From positions 34,541-98,540 of the forward strand of contig CANTFL010000225.1 of the NCBI GenBank assembly GCA_947650285.1: a DNA stretch of 64,000 nucleotides, given 5' to 3'. Below are positions 19,685 through 31,450 of the stretch, piece after piece (the stretch's first letter is position 1; the number at the start of each line of letters is the position of its first letter). The notes below the pieces were generated by a model. It was not told the DNA's origin and searched no databases. It saw only the letters and a program-made list of their open reading frames with translations. A program made the position numbers and the translations under genes. The DNA comes from Hyaloperonospora brassicae (lineage: Eukaryota; Oomycota; Peronosporomycetes; Peronosporales; Peronosporaceae).

Positions 19685-19908
19685 ATGCCTTGTCGCACTT
19701 GCCGTCACTCGTGCGCCCGTTTTTTGCGCCATTTTACTCCATTTTCAACTTGGCTCACCGCCGCTTCTCAGGCCACTTCTCTTACATTTGAAGTAGTCCA
19801 TTTTGCATATCCACTTCGCTTAACGTTAATGAATGAATCTTTCCATGACCACTCCGCCGCCGCCCCTCGTGCTTCTTTGTCATTTTCACTTCTGCTCTCC
19901 AATTCGCA

Positions 19909-20664
19909 ATGGACACCACGGCCACTTTTACGCAGAGCACTTACGATGCAATTTTGCATGCGTACAGTAAGCTCGTGCACGCGAACGACGTGCTACAGAA
20001 GCAAGCCGTTGCGCTGACGCACCTCAGTGCGGTGCAAGCAAACCTGGTACGGGCAGCAAATAAAGAGCGCGACGCAGCCATCGAGTCGCGGCTCAAGATG
20101 GAGATCGAAGTACTGGCGCTCCGACAGCGCGCCGAAATGGCCGAAGCCACAAGTGCAAGACCGGAGCAGCAGCTTGAGGAGGCCGCTCAAGATCAGCTCA
20201 AAGTCCAGCGCGAGTCCGAGTTGCAGCTGGTGCTACAGGAGAAGGACTCTCAAGACAGCGGTGCGGAGGCGACGGGCGAGAACAAGGCACGAATGCAGCA
20301 GAAGCAGCGTGAGAAGACAGTCGCAGCGCCCTCCAAGACAAGCACGACACCTCGCAAGAAACCCACAACCGGCCAAGATGAACGCGCTCGTGTGCTTGCA
20401 AGTGTCAAGGACGTTGCTATCAGGATGGGAGCTGGACCTACTGCTGGTTCTCGCGCGCGTGTTCGTCCAACGGCTACTGCTCGAGCGCGTGTTGGTGCGA
20501 CTGCGAGCACGGCGTCCACCCGCGCGCGTGTGGAAGCCACTGCTGCTTTCCGAGCGGCTCTTGCTTCGACTGCCGGACTTGGTGCTTCAAAGATGCTGTC
20601 AGCAAAAGAACTGGCGCGCGTGGAGATTGGAGGAAGTCGCGCTGCGCTGGGCAGCGGGTGTTAA
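19909..20664 (+). CDS. Hypothetical coiled-coil, Ala/Arg-rich protein (RU-A copy 2)
   Basis: This 251-aa frame has the same start and stop as copy 1, with Pro-to-Ser, Ser-to-Gly, Pro-to-Gln and Asn-to-Ser replacements and two silent changes. The domain picture is the same: coiled coil at about 15-110, polar linker, and Ala/Thr/Arg-rich tail with Arg-Ala-Arg-Val repeats. Retention of an open frame in both complete copies is compatible with a real gene but the copies are too young to prove it. Confidence 0.55.
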   Translation: MDTTATFTQSTYDAILHAYSKLVHANDVLQKQAVALTHLSAVQANLVRAANKERDAAIESRLKMEIEVLALRQRAEMAEATSARPEQQLEEAAQDQLKVQRESELQLVLQEKDSQDSGAEATGENKARMQQKQREKTVAAPSKTSTTPRKKPTTGQDERARVLASVKDVAIRMGAGPTAGSRARVRPTATARARVGATASTASTRARVEATAAFRAALASTAGLGASKMLSAKELARVEIGGSRAALGSGC

Positions 20665-21543
20665 ACCACACACGTTGCCAGGAGAGGGCAACAAGCTTCC
20701 GGGATTGGCGCTCCAGAGACCCATTGCTCTCTGTTGCGTCTACCGGAGCTCATCGCTCACCGAAGGCTCCGGAACGTGGTGCGGTCAAGGCGTGGCAGCA
20801 GACTTTGTTCGAGAACGCGTTTGCGATCTGCAATTTTTCGGAGCTCATTACCCCCGTTGAAGATGCGGAACGTGGCGTGTTTTTGGACGAAGTTGAGCGT
20901 GGTGTGCATTCGCAGTGACTGATGAAGACTCATCACTCTTCGTCGTCATTGCGATTGCTTCCTGCGCGTGCTGTTGATGTGCTTGGCGCCTACGTTCTAG
21001 AGCGTATAGGTGTCGATAGTCCCAGGAAAGACAAGCGAAAACGTAGTTTTTATTGAAGTGAGTAACAAAACAAGTGTATGATTACGATTGCGGTTGGCTT
21101 GTTAACGTTCGCCTACTCTTGAGCGAACGTTGCTCCTTCCGTGCTCGTCGATTGCCGTACAGTGTAGTAGCCCATGCTCGAACACAAAACAAGCAAGCAA
21201 TAAACAAATGAGCGCTGTGATGCGGTATTCGTACTGCTTGCAAGACGTCATAGAAAGGCACGTGCTAGAAGATATGCTTTCTGACAGGTCATCGAAGTTC
21301 CAGTGTTCAACTGCAAGACCTGTTACAGGTACGTCGCGATCTCACCTGATTGGCTAATAAGCTGACAGGTAGGACGAAGATGTGACCAGTTAACATATGG
21401 TACGAGAAAAAAGGGTCGTCATGTCGGACTATCAGGAGGAGATGATGAGTGGGAAAGCGATATCCGGACGACATTGTTTAAGACCAGCAGCACATGGTGA
21501 TGGGTATGCTAAACGCGTACCAGGTGTAACTTGACTTGATCAA

Positions 21544-21852
21544 GTGCAAAAGGTATGGTTAAAAACCGAGCGTAATTTACTCTCCGTAAATATTACTTTC
21601 ACTTCCTACGTACTCAGCACAAGTGCCGACATCAACACGCAACGATTCACTGAACGTCATACCGAAGACGGTCGAGCAGAGGAGGCCAACGTCGCGTATG
21701 CTCAAGTGCATATACCGTTTGACGCCATTACTCGCGCGGACACGACACAAGTGCTCGAGAGCATAGACAGCAGTGTACAAATCTCGAGGATCGTCAACTC
21801 GGTATCGGCGGCAACTGCAATGACATCTCAAGGCCGTTACGACTCATTGTAG
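21544..21852 (+). CDS. Small hypothetical ORF at the RU-A 3' end
   Basis: This 102-aa frame is interrupted by the LINE in copy 1. Its second half (VHIPFDAITRADTTQVLESI onwards) has a natural-looking composition with alternating hydrophobics but no family I recognise. It could be an exon or a fragment of a larger gene. Confidence 0.3.
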   Translation: MQKVWLKTERNLLSVNITFTSYVLSTSADINTQRFTERHTEDGRAEEANVAYAQVHIPFDAITRADTTQVLESIDSSVQISRIVNSVSAATAMTSQGRYDSL

Positions 21853-22157
21853 CATCACGACGTACATCTACTTGGCGACTCCAACAAAGCTGAGCAAGCA
21901 GGAGACCCTCTCGGCAGCCGATGCTACAGATAACGACGGAAAAGAAGCTCGTCACACAATTTCACTGACGTGCTATCGATCGCATGGTAGCTATTAGCCT
22001 TCCGATGCGCTTCCTGACATGCGCATCGGACACCACTACGAGTCGACCCAACAAGACACTTCAACCGACTCTGGCAAAGAATTTTACGTATGTTAATGTC
22101 CAGTCACTAGAGGGAAAGCGTCGACGGCAGCGCGCACTTGCTAGCGCGTCTCCGGCT
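21853..22157. other. Spacer between RU-A copy 2 and CesA copy 2
   Basis: No feature was recognised. In copy 1 the LINE and the EF-G fragment occupy this position instead. Confidence 0.5.
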
Positions 22158-23395
22158 CCCCAGATAACCCACACCACCGCTTCTCGTCACCTGCACTCGG
22201 CATGCATCGCATCCTGTGTCTCCTTCTGCTCATCGTCATCAAAACACCATCCGCGTCTTTGAGACACAATCCGGTTCGTCCGGTTGTCGCCGCCGCCGGG
22301 TCATTCGTGCCTGATACGATGCCTTGGGCCACCTGGCGGTTGCTCGCGTAGTAGACTTGCCATAGCCGCACGAAGACCACACTGTCAACCACGAGCAAAA
22401 GAGCCAAACGCGTTCGCTGTTAAGGTGGCAGCAGTATGGTTCCAGCCGCTATACTCGGGGACACTCATCTTGACCATGAGAAACAACTGGCTCAAGACGA
22501 AAAGGCCAAACAATATGGTAGACACTTAGTTCCACGTATTCGTCGCGTTCTCGTGCTCTAGACACGAACGAGTGCCACGAGCTGACTGACTAGCAGCGTG
22601 AAGAAGAAAAGCACGCTCGCGATTTTTTCCACGACGTCTTCTGACCTGCACCCGTTTTTGCTCATGACTTGTGCTTCCCCGTCACGCGCGCCTGAATGGC
22701 CTCAAAACTGCCAGCATCGGGATGAATGACAACGAAGACCATGCCTGCCTGCACGCGCTTCTTGTATTTGTTGTCTTCTGAGCGGTTGGCCAGCAGATTA
22801 TCACCCAAGGGTAAAAAGGCACGTGCAAGAAAGAGTACAGTATATTTTTTAGACGAGCGTAGATCGGCGCGTCTTCCGTGCAAAAGTAGTAGGCGGCGAT
22901 CGCCTCGTAGCACATGGAAAGAACCGAACGCTTTGGGCTGAGCAATGGGTCGTAAAAAACATCTTTCCGGGAGCGTAATGGCTGGCTTCGGGTCCGGATA
23001 CGGGCAGGTACTTGCGGTAGACGCCAGTCCAGGTCAAATTCGCGCTCAATTAGCAATAGAACAATACCCAGTCACCCTTTAGCAAACGCTTCTTCCAGTA
23101 CATAGTAGCAGCCACTGTTCGAGGAACAGCACCTCCGTACACTTAAATACGTCCCATGTAATTGTCCTCGAAAATCCTTGCTGAAGTACATTAAGTCCAA
23201 ACCAGAAGAGCTGACCACGTTACTAGTAAATGCTCTATCAGTATGAGTAACGTATTGTATTGAATACTACCAACCCAATCCTATAATTTGCAACGGATTA
23301 CTACATATAAATGTGCAGAAACTGCCGAGTCGAAGCCATCACAGCCACGCTATATACAACGTCTAATCGAATATTATTCCTAGTTAGGCCTATGA
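22158..23395 (-). pseudogene. Cellulose synthase (CesA) pseudogene, copy 2, C-terminal part
   Basis: Aligned by eye with 5068-6350. Close to 22158 it is about 95% identical (LLLVVDSVVFVRLWQVYYA is still readable). Around 22.7-22.9 kb it is nearer 88%, with membrane segments CYEAIAAYYFC and NILYSF. By 23.2-23.35 kb it is only about 65-70% and much more AT-rich, and beyond about 23395 I cannot follow it. It begins at the same CCCCAGATAACCC point as copy 1. Frameshifts and stops are frequent. There is no catalytic domain left. Confidence 0.85.
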
Positions 23396-26300
23396 ATTGA
23401 TATGAAGCGCTTGAGGGATGCATATGAGGTAAAAAGATCGCACACATGGAGCATGTATAAGAAAGTTGAAAGGTGTTATATGTCGTGAGTATGGGTATTG
23501 AAAATTTGCAGACCCGATCGCGCGTAAAAGTTATAAGATATCTTGATAACCGGTGATCAAGATCGGTGGAACGTACATCGCAGGCGATCGGGGTCCAGGA
23601 TGACCTGATAGAAGATAGAGAGCAAAAGAAAAAAATATTATTATAATAAAAGAAACGGATTATAAAATAGGGAACTGATTAGGAATAAATTACATGGCAA
23701 CTCTGGGGACGATCACGAAGGAATTAATCTGCTGAAGATGCGGGTAATCGAGGAGCTAGGGTTTTTGTAATCGCAGACCGATACTTGTTACGCCAAGGCT
23801 TGGATAATTTATTCAGATACAAGGCAGAGATTCAAGATCTGAATCTTGGTCGTTTTGCATCTTTATCTAGGAAATCACAACCGTTATTTGGACTGGGCCG
23901 AAAAATGCAAAGTTAAGGAGTACGACAGTTAATGTATGTCACAATTTACGTCGATCTTGTCATGAAGAATATAGCGGAGGGCTGTCTTTCATCGCGTTCC
24001 ATATCGCGACCAGCTTAGCTGACGCGATTGGCAAAATGGGGTCAGCTTCGGATACGCTTGGTGCTGCCGATTAGAAATGAAAAAATGGGTCGATTTCCAC
24101 GACGCCTGTCGATGACGATTCTCAAATGCGGGATATACGATTACTAAAGTCTTTGACCACCCAGTAGCTCCGAAAGAGACATCTTTGATCTGTCAAGCGA
24201 TACTTTTTCAGGATGTTGGCTGTATAGCGAAGTAATTTGCGCCGAAGAAACCAATTGGGGACCCCTACAATCAGACACGAGTAAGGACGACTACGGAACC
24301 TTGTATGATGGAAACGGAAAGGACTTCGGACTGGGGAGATGCTTTGACGGATATTCGCTTTTAGATCAGCGACGATGATTTAGCTGACTTGAATCTCTGA
24401 CCGGAGATATACTTAAAAAGACGATCGGGAACAGCTGGATCTATACGCAAAAATCTACAGATCGCTAGGTACACTAGTGTCTGGCAACGCGGCATAATGA
24501 TCGGGATCCAACAAGATGTTCACCTCCTCGACATCATTATTGGTTACACTGATGCTGCTGGATGAGTCGCTTGACGGGTCTTCAAGTAGTTCGACCTTGG
24601 AATTCTTAGTTGAAGTCTTGAGATATGTCAAAGGAGTCAAAGAAATCGCTCGTGAGTTGGAGATGAAATCGTCAATGACGGTTGTGGGAAAGAGTGGATG
24701 TTGTTTAGCTGGCGTAGTAGTGGACGAAGCGCGTTGAAGGGAGGCAGATCGTGATCCCAAAAGCTCTGCGCGGGTATCAATATTAAAAAAAACAGATGAA
24801 TCATTCACTGTAGAGGACGAAGAGAACCAACTCACCAGATTCGCATTTTTATCTAACGATCCTGGTTATGTCTTCACGTAGAAAACTGGAATATAATGAA
24901 TAGAACGGTGATTAACAGAACCTAATAAACCAACCCCAGATGAACACCTGGAGGAGTTCGACCGAGATGGTTCGGATGAACGTCTTTATTTACCGGACGC
25001 TCGGACGTAGCTGATCATACTTGCTCAGCTGATCGCACCGGAGATGGCGATCACGCTGTTGTTGCCGTCCGTGCGTATATAGTTGGTCGGTAACGCTTGT
25101 CGATTTGCATTATCTCGGCTATACGTGTGGTTTCATCCATCGATGTCAACTTACCCGATCAAGTGGGCGAAGATAATCGTGAATGCAGAGTGGACTTCGT
25201 CGACATTTATGCGACGGTGGCTTGTTCGATTGCGAGATCTCGACATGCGGCTTTATTCATTTTCTGCGTCGAATCGGCTAATTGCGCGATCGGAAATGAA
25301 TGGTACTACTGAAAGACGTTTTTGAACCGTCAGATCGCTTCAAGATTTGTGACGGTGTCATTGAATAGTAGATTATTGAATATGAAGGAGTTTTCGAGTT
25401 ACGATATAGCTTGTATAAAAGACCAGATCTACTGTCCTTTCGGGGCCGTTTGCTGGCCAAAGACACTGGAAGTATACCTATATAAAACAGAATGTTGAGA
25501 GCTAGCTTGGCTATATCAGCTCAAAGCCTATCGCACGATCGTTGACCGCGAGGTCGCTATAAACGATAGTGAGACCAAAATCGATTTCCTGGTATTAAGA
25601 TACCTATTGAAGAAGCCTTTGGTTCGAGTGGTGAAACGTGATCACTATTCGCAACCAATCTGGTTCGCGGTCCAGGTCGTTTAACTCCGCGCGTTTAAAA
25701 TAATGAAATGAGGGGAGAGAGAAGATCCGTTTCTCGAGTTCGTCGACATTTCGCTGATCGCTAACATAAATAGCCTGTTACACCTTAACGCCGGCGTCCT
25801 AGAGAGCGTATATTGACCCCATCAGCGATACCTAACACTTAAACTTTTGACAATGGAGGTAATGTCTTGTCATTTTAAATCTTCAGAGAAGCGCAAACAG
25901 CATCAATGTCACGACGAACATTCTCTGGGTCAGCAGAGGTGGCTCTAGACAATAATACTTTAATGCACTTGTTATCCTAATCCAATTCTTGAATGCTTGC
26001 CATTCGATCGTCCTGCTTATTCGAACCAATTCGCTTTCGTCGCCGCGTAAGCGGACATTCGGAAAGGCGGAAAACAGAAGGCTAAAGCGCTGCTTGACGT
26101 ACCTGCGCTTCAGGATTTTGATGTAACGCAAGATCTTTTCTCCCTTCTCCAGCCGATCATTACGGTGCTTCTCTTTCATCAGTGCCTCTTCAAGTATCCG
26201 TACCATCTCGCGACCTCCTCGCAGGTCTCTAAGCGATCGCAAAGAACGTCCATCATGCCGGTCATTTTTGAAACATCTACACATTAAGCAGTCGTTACTC

Positions 26301-26632
26301 GGGTGCTGGAAAGAAGCGGGAACGATACGACAAGAGGACTACTGAGATCAGTAACGAGAGGCAACTCTCCCTGCTCGGGGAAAGGGTGGTGCCAGAAGGT
26401 TTTGGCGTCGACATGGCTAAGGCTCAAATGTGGGACTGATTTTGTGAAAGAACAAGCGCGTAGTCAGATCGACACTATGTAGCAAATAACGGCGCAGAAT
26501 ACTACTGTGATGTAGCAATCAGTGAAATACGCTATACGAAAATATATCGTGCTTCTAATATGTCGAAATCGTTCTACTATTGGCAGCGCCGATCCCAAAA
26601 CCGCTTGAATAACGTTCACTTAAACTATTAAA
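23396..26632. other. AT-rich, purine-rich gene-less stretch
   Basis: The plus strand is rich in A and G. The longest frames (24455-24835 minus, 126 aa, Ser-rich; 25883-26284 minus, 133 aa, basic with a possible coiled coil) do not resemble a family I know. It may be the eroded internal region of an LTR element ending in the repeat at 26633. No RNA gene was seen. Confidence 0.4.
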
Positions 26633-27700
26633 CAGAACCAGATATCAGATCAGAACAGATGATGACCTGCGATACCAGGTTAGATTATGACGGGCGAAGG
26701 GTGTGAGTCATTAAAATGGCTAGCTGTCAAAGAGTCGATTACGTTCGCGATCAAGAACGAAATTACGATCGAGAAGGCAATGGAGATCATAATCGGCAAC
26801 CATGAAAAAGGCCACGATCAGGTCGGTGTGGACCACAACAAGCGGTCGCGATCAAAGAAGTGTGTGTCTCAACATGTGGCCCGCGATCAGCAAGTCGATC
26901 GCGATCAAGGAAGCGATCGAGATCTTGATCGAGGATCAGGTGCGTGATCGCGATCAAGCTAGTGTGGATTACACCTCACGATCGACGACCATGATGGCGC
27001 CTGCGATCGGACAAGTATATTGTGTGTGTGCTACGGAAGTACAAGGGTGCGGTCTTCTATAGAGATCGACACGTGGCATGCGGCTTCTATAGAGAGCGAC
27101 ACGTCTCATGCAAGTTTTATGATATGGTGATAGGGACAGGGTTGTTGAGTTCGATTGGTTGTCATTAAACATATTACAAGTCACTTCGAAGGACGAACGT
27201 CGTTTCTTTCAAACTGAAGTGTTTGGCCACTTGACTTCACAAACTACGCTACATCTGCACAAGTTTCGCGCCCAAATTGTTTGGCCAGCTGCATTTGGTA
27301 CTTGCACCCCCGCCACTGCGATCGGAGGTAAGGGAAATCTGCGGTTAAAGACCCAAGACCAAGAAACGGCTCAAGTGATCATGGGTGTAGCGAATCATCG
27401 GTCTACATTTTGCATAAGCCAGTCTGTTACATATTAGGGTAACTCATCTCGAGCACCCTACAAGTATACAAGAGATCCCGTGGCAATTTTCACTAGAATA
27501 CGCGAACCCGAGATCGCGGTGTGAAATTTTCCACACCGATATCGATCCTCGACCCCATCGAAAATACAGCCAATTGTTTTATAGAGACCTGTACATCTGA
27601 AAGGGTGCACCCGCCAAGACGTCGATTAAATCAAGGTCATCAAAGTGTACAGCATGAAACTAATGTGCCCCGTCTGTTAGTAGGTCATTCGAAGCGTCCG
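26633..27700 (+). repeat. LTR-like GATC-rich repeat, direct copy D1
   Basis: Nearly identical to 42954-44000, in the same orientation. From 26749 to 27008 I count 16 GATC sites by eye, many as CGATCG or GCGATCGC-like palindromes. The second half (ATTGGTTGTCATTAAACA, then CACTTGACTTCACAAAC, then CACCCTACAAGTATAC) has diverged counterparts in the repeats at 38.9, 44.2 and 55.5 kb, which suggests LTRs of one family. Compared with D2, D1 has about 31 extra bp in the GATC tract near 26890. The exact LTR ends are not clear. Confidence 0.7.
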
Positions 27701-30700
27701 TGAACAATTGAGGTTGACTTTATAACAATAGCGAAAACCTATCCGCCACACATCTATGGTCAAAGTAGCATGAATGGAATTAACCCGACGGACAACGACC
27801 TGTATTTGCGCTTGTTCCGTCTTCTCGCCACGCAGTTTATGGACGTTTTTTTGGCGAACCGTCGGAGTTACAAAACATAGCTCACGGTTCGAGTCTACCG
27901 CGTCTTAGTCTCGACATATCACGTCTGCATTGATCTAGCTGAAATGATATTATCAACCTGTCCAGTCGCTATATTGACATCATCCACTTAATGAGTTTTC
28001 GCTGGTAAATTCGTCACCTTTGTCGGCTTTTCTGGATTTAGATTATGCGGGTATAATTCTGAGGCTTCAACTTCGGCCTCATCTGCCCAAAACAATTCAA
28101 CGGCGACTATGCTCTTGAAACCGTCAGCCGTTACTACGGTCGTCTACCCAGTATTTTTAATATGAACATCATATAACACTTTAACGATATGTAATTGCAT
28201 GAGCTGCTTGGATTCTACGATTTAAACAGCACGTACAGATCGGTCGTTAGTTACATGTCACTGGTTTCGTGAGTGTTCATTACTTCCTCACAGAAAATTA
28301 ACAGCTGTGCTCGGTTAAATGTTGGTGACTTCAACCGGATCTACAAATTCACTTCCCGCTTTTTCATCATCGATAATCTTGTCGCCACCTTCTCTCGCGG
28401 CGTCATCTGCGATGCCTGCAGCAGATACCGGACGCCATCCTCGACACGTTCGCCTTATCATTATAATTTAGTCTCGGCGAGCGTTCATCCGATGCATCTT
28501 CTATTTACATTCGCGTAAAATTAAAATGCTATACCACCATTTGATTTGCCACATAAATTACGTCGCAAGTCGCCGGTCGCAACTGTACTAGCAGGGTGTC
28601 TGCCGCACTATGGCCAAATTTTAAATAACTTCATTTGAGAGATGTCGTACAAAAAAGTATTCAGACTCATCTAGATCTTTTTTCGTTAACAAGGGTGATT
28701 ACTCATCAATCTTCACGTTCCGCGCCTACATCGAAGTCCGTGGCAACTCTAACCTTGTCAAGATCAATGTAGTCGTCGATAATAGTTCCTGTCTAGTCGC
28801 CACATGTAGCTGCATCCGAGAAGACAAGCGATGCTGAAGCATAGACGTATAAACCGCCCGGTCGTCGCTACAGTTGCTTCCGTTTTTTTTGTGCGGTTCG
28901 ACTGATATATTCATTACGTTTTTTCGACAACAAGAAGTAGCACTTTAATGACTCCACACCGAGATTTTTTTGAAACAGTCTCTTATCGAGCGCCGAAATT
29001 GGCCTTGTCTTCTGAAAAATTCATTCATGTCTTGAGTACGTCGACATCACCGAATTTCGTACACCTCGCGGCCTTTATTGCTGTACCAGCGCAATCCTCT
29101 AGAGCTCATACACCAAATACGTCTTGTTTAATAAGGAATTTATCGGGCTCTGTAAAAAAACTCCGTAAGAAGTTAGTGTCCATCTCTTCTGCACCCACGT
29201 CGACTCTCTCTTCTCATTTGATAACACCAAATAATATACCAGTTGTTGCCTAAGACTTCTTCATGACAATACCAGTACCATCACTGGAGCCTACGGCGTT
29301 ACCACATTCCTGCTTCGGTCCGTGCGAATCAGGCATTCTTCGTTGAAATCGCTTTGCTCCCACCACGCGTGCAAGTTGATACGTCAAGTTCTACCACTTC
29401 GGTTTCGCCCACTATTGTTAACCTTTTTTGTCAGCTCAATCTCTTATCCAGCAATAAAAAATGATCATATATCGTCGCTTTCACTCCGGTCTCTCTTGCT
29501 AATTTTTAAGAGTTTACATACGCATTCAGCTCATCACCTCCTTGGTAACGCACGCTGGCCTTGAATCATCCGACTTCGTAGAAATGCTTGAAGACGATCT
29601 TAATGACGCATGTAATTAATTACAAACGTAGGAGCACTTGTCTTATTCAACTTCGTTGACATCTGAGGTGGATGATGCTTGGGTCAAGAAAAGAGACCTT
29701 AGAAAATGAGACAGTCGGTAAATTTAGCACTCGTTTGCGTTTCTTCCTTCATCATTAGAAGCGCACTCACTAGCTTCTGGACTCAAACGTTCTGATGAGC
29801 ATGCATCCCGATCAAAACTATTCTAGTTTGGCGACGAAATGATTTGCATTTATGCTGCGTAATTTGAGTGCAACAGTGCTCGAGAAAGCCGCAGAGGCCT
29901 CATGCGAGTTGTCTCAAAGGCGCTATAATGTGTCCTCCACGACGCTTCTGCTGTAGGAACTCTGATTGGTCCATCTCCTCGACTCGAGTCGGATCTTTAT
30001 TTTGAGCCGTTAAACCCCGTGCCTCCAATTATGTATCATGTCTTGGTACTCGCTCGCACATATAAAACATCTAATAATAAAATTTCTGACCAAGATAAAT
30101 CTTGGCCCGCCTGGTGGTTGACATAACGGTGTAAACCCGTATAACACCTATTTTTGGCGACGTAGCTAGAGGTTTTTGGTATTTGTGACTGTAGGCGCAT
30201 CAAAAGAGAGGTGGAGTATTGAGTTGTTGAGAAAATTGGCCTGGCAGAGGTATGAGATTAAGCTATCAGTACATCCCCGCGAACCGATAATATACATTGT
30301 ATGTAAATTTTGTGGCGATAAACCTCGTCGTGGCTCTATGTCGCCATCCTATTCCTCCATTACTTCCGTCGCCCTTAAAAATTGAGGGTCGCTAGCACAC
30401 GATGTCGTAACTAGTCAATTTTATTTTGTCTTTATTGTATCCATTAATGGATGACAGTGCATTATCGTCAAATTCTATTCCACTAGTAGCTTTATCGAAG
30501 GAGTGTACATGGTGTCGTTTACCTACCGCTCGTCGGCGAATACAACCTTTTTTCAGCCGTTTCTCTCGCTTTATTATCCTAGATTAATTACAGAGAAACA
30601 TTTCCTTTTTAAGAAAAAGTCACTACGGTGATGAAAAAATATAACCTTTGTAAAAATTATGGTCATTCGACATCAAATAAATCATTAAATAAGTCGAATT

Positions 30701-31182
30701 AGTGTTTTTTACCAATATTGGAACTTTGTCCACCGGAAAAAAATCATCGACAAACGATTGACGGTTGATCACTTATAAAAGTGTCGATTCGTCGGGTTGA
30801 CCTGTACTGAACATGCAATCCTCACTACGGCCGTGGACCATTCGTTGAGCTATGTTAGGGTCCCTGTTGATGTAGCAATCCGTTTTAAACTTATGATTGA
30901 TGTGTGTGAGTTGGACGAACGGTGGCAATCCTCATGATATTATTGATTGTTTGCTCTCTGATTCCTACTTTTCGTCTTGAACCTTCTCCTAAACTTAGAC
31001 TATCCTCATTTAGGTGGAATATAACCCACAGGACATTGTCAATTATTCGCTTATAGCTCATCGCAGATTTTTATAACCCAAATAGCATCCGCAAATATGT
31101 AAGATGCCTCATAGAGCACACGATAGCCGAAATGTATCTATCTCTTTCTGTCATCATTATTGTACAAAACCCGCTAGCAGCT
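27701..31182. other. AT-rich, pyrimidine-rich gene-less stretch
   Basis: The plus strand is rich in T and C, opposite to the region before D1, as if an eroded element lay on the minus strand. The longest frames are about 100 aa and unrecognised. Confidence 0.4.
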
Positions 31183-31450
31183 TCAAAAAAAAAATAATTT
31201 ATAGCCTTCATGTTCCAAAAGCAGATCGTCTACAAAAGACATTCCAAACTCCATGCCTACCGTCTCATCATTTTTCCTCTTGTAGTCAGTACACAAACGT
31301 ATGGTCACGTCATTTTTCTTAGTAACAACTACGATCGGTGAAGCCCACGTACTTTGTGAGAACGAAGTGAACCCTGCCGTCATCAAACCATTCAGTTTTT
31401 CGTACAGCTTAAACTAGGTGTCGTAGTGGGTAACGTTTATCCCGTTGCTA
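31183..31450 (-). pseudogene. Ty3/Gypsy reverse transcriptase fragment
   Basis: Minus-strand translation reads FKLYEKLNGLMTAGF, SQSTWASPIVVVTKKND, IRLCTDYKRKND and FVDDLL, which correspond in order to the start of a Ty3/Gypsy RT (primer-grip side, SP-ASPIV, RLC-DYR-LN, IDDLL). It belongs to a different lineage from the 10.3-kb element. About 85 residues are readable with one stop. Confidence 0.7.

Larger units (their letters stand above)
19369..21699 (+). repeat. RU-A repeat, copy 2
   Basis: The left boundary is set by comparison with copy 3: both become similar at AGCATTGTGACGACGCC (19369 and 63423). The right boundary is where copy 1 is cut by the LINE; the true end may lie further right. 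It is nearly identical to copy 1 over ~1.97 kb, with small indels near 21180 and 21635. Confidence 0.85.

Noticed and set aside
26749..27008. CRISPR array or ordered tandem repeat
   Set aside because: GATC sites have irregular spacing and no repeat-spacer structure, and the genome is eukaryotic.
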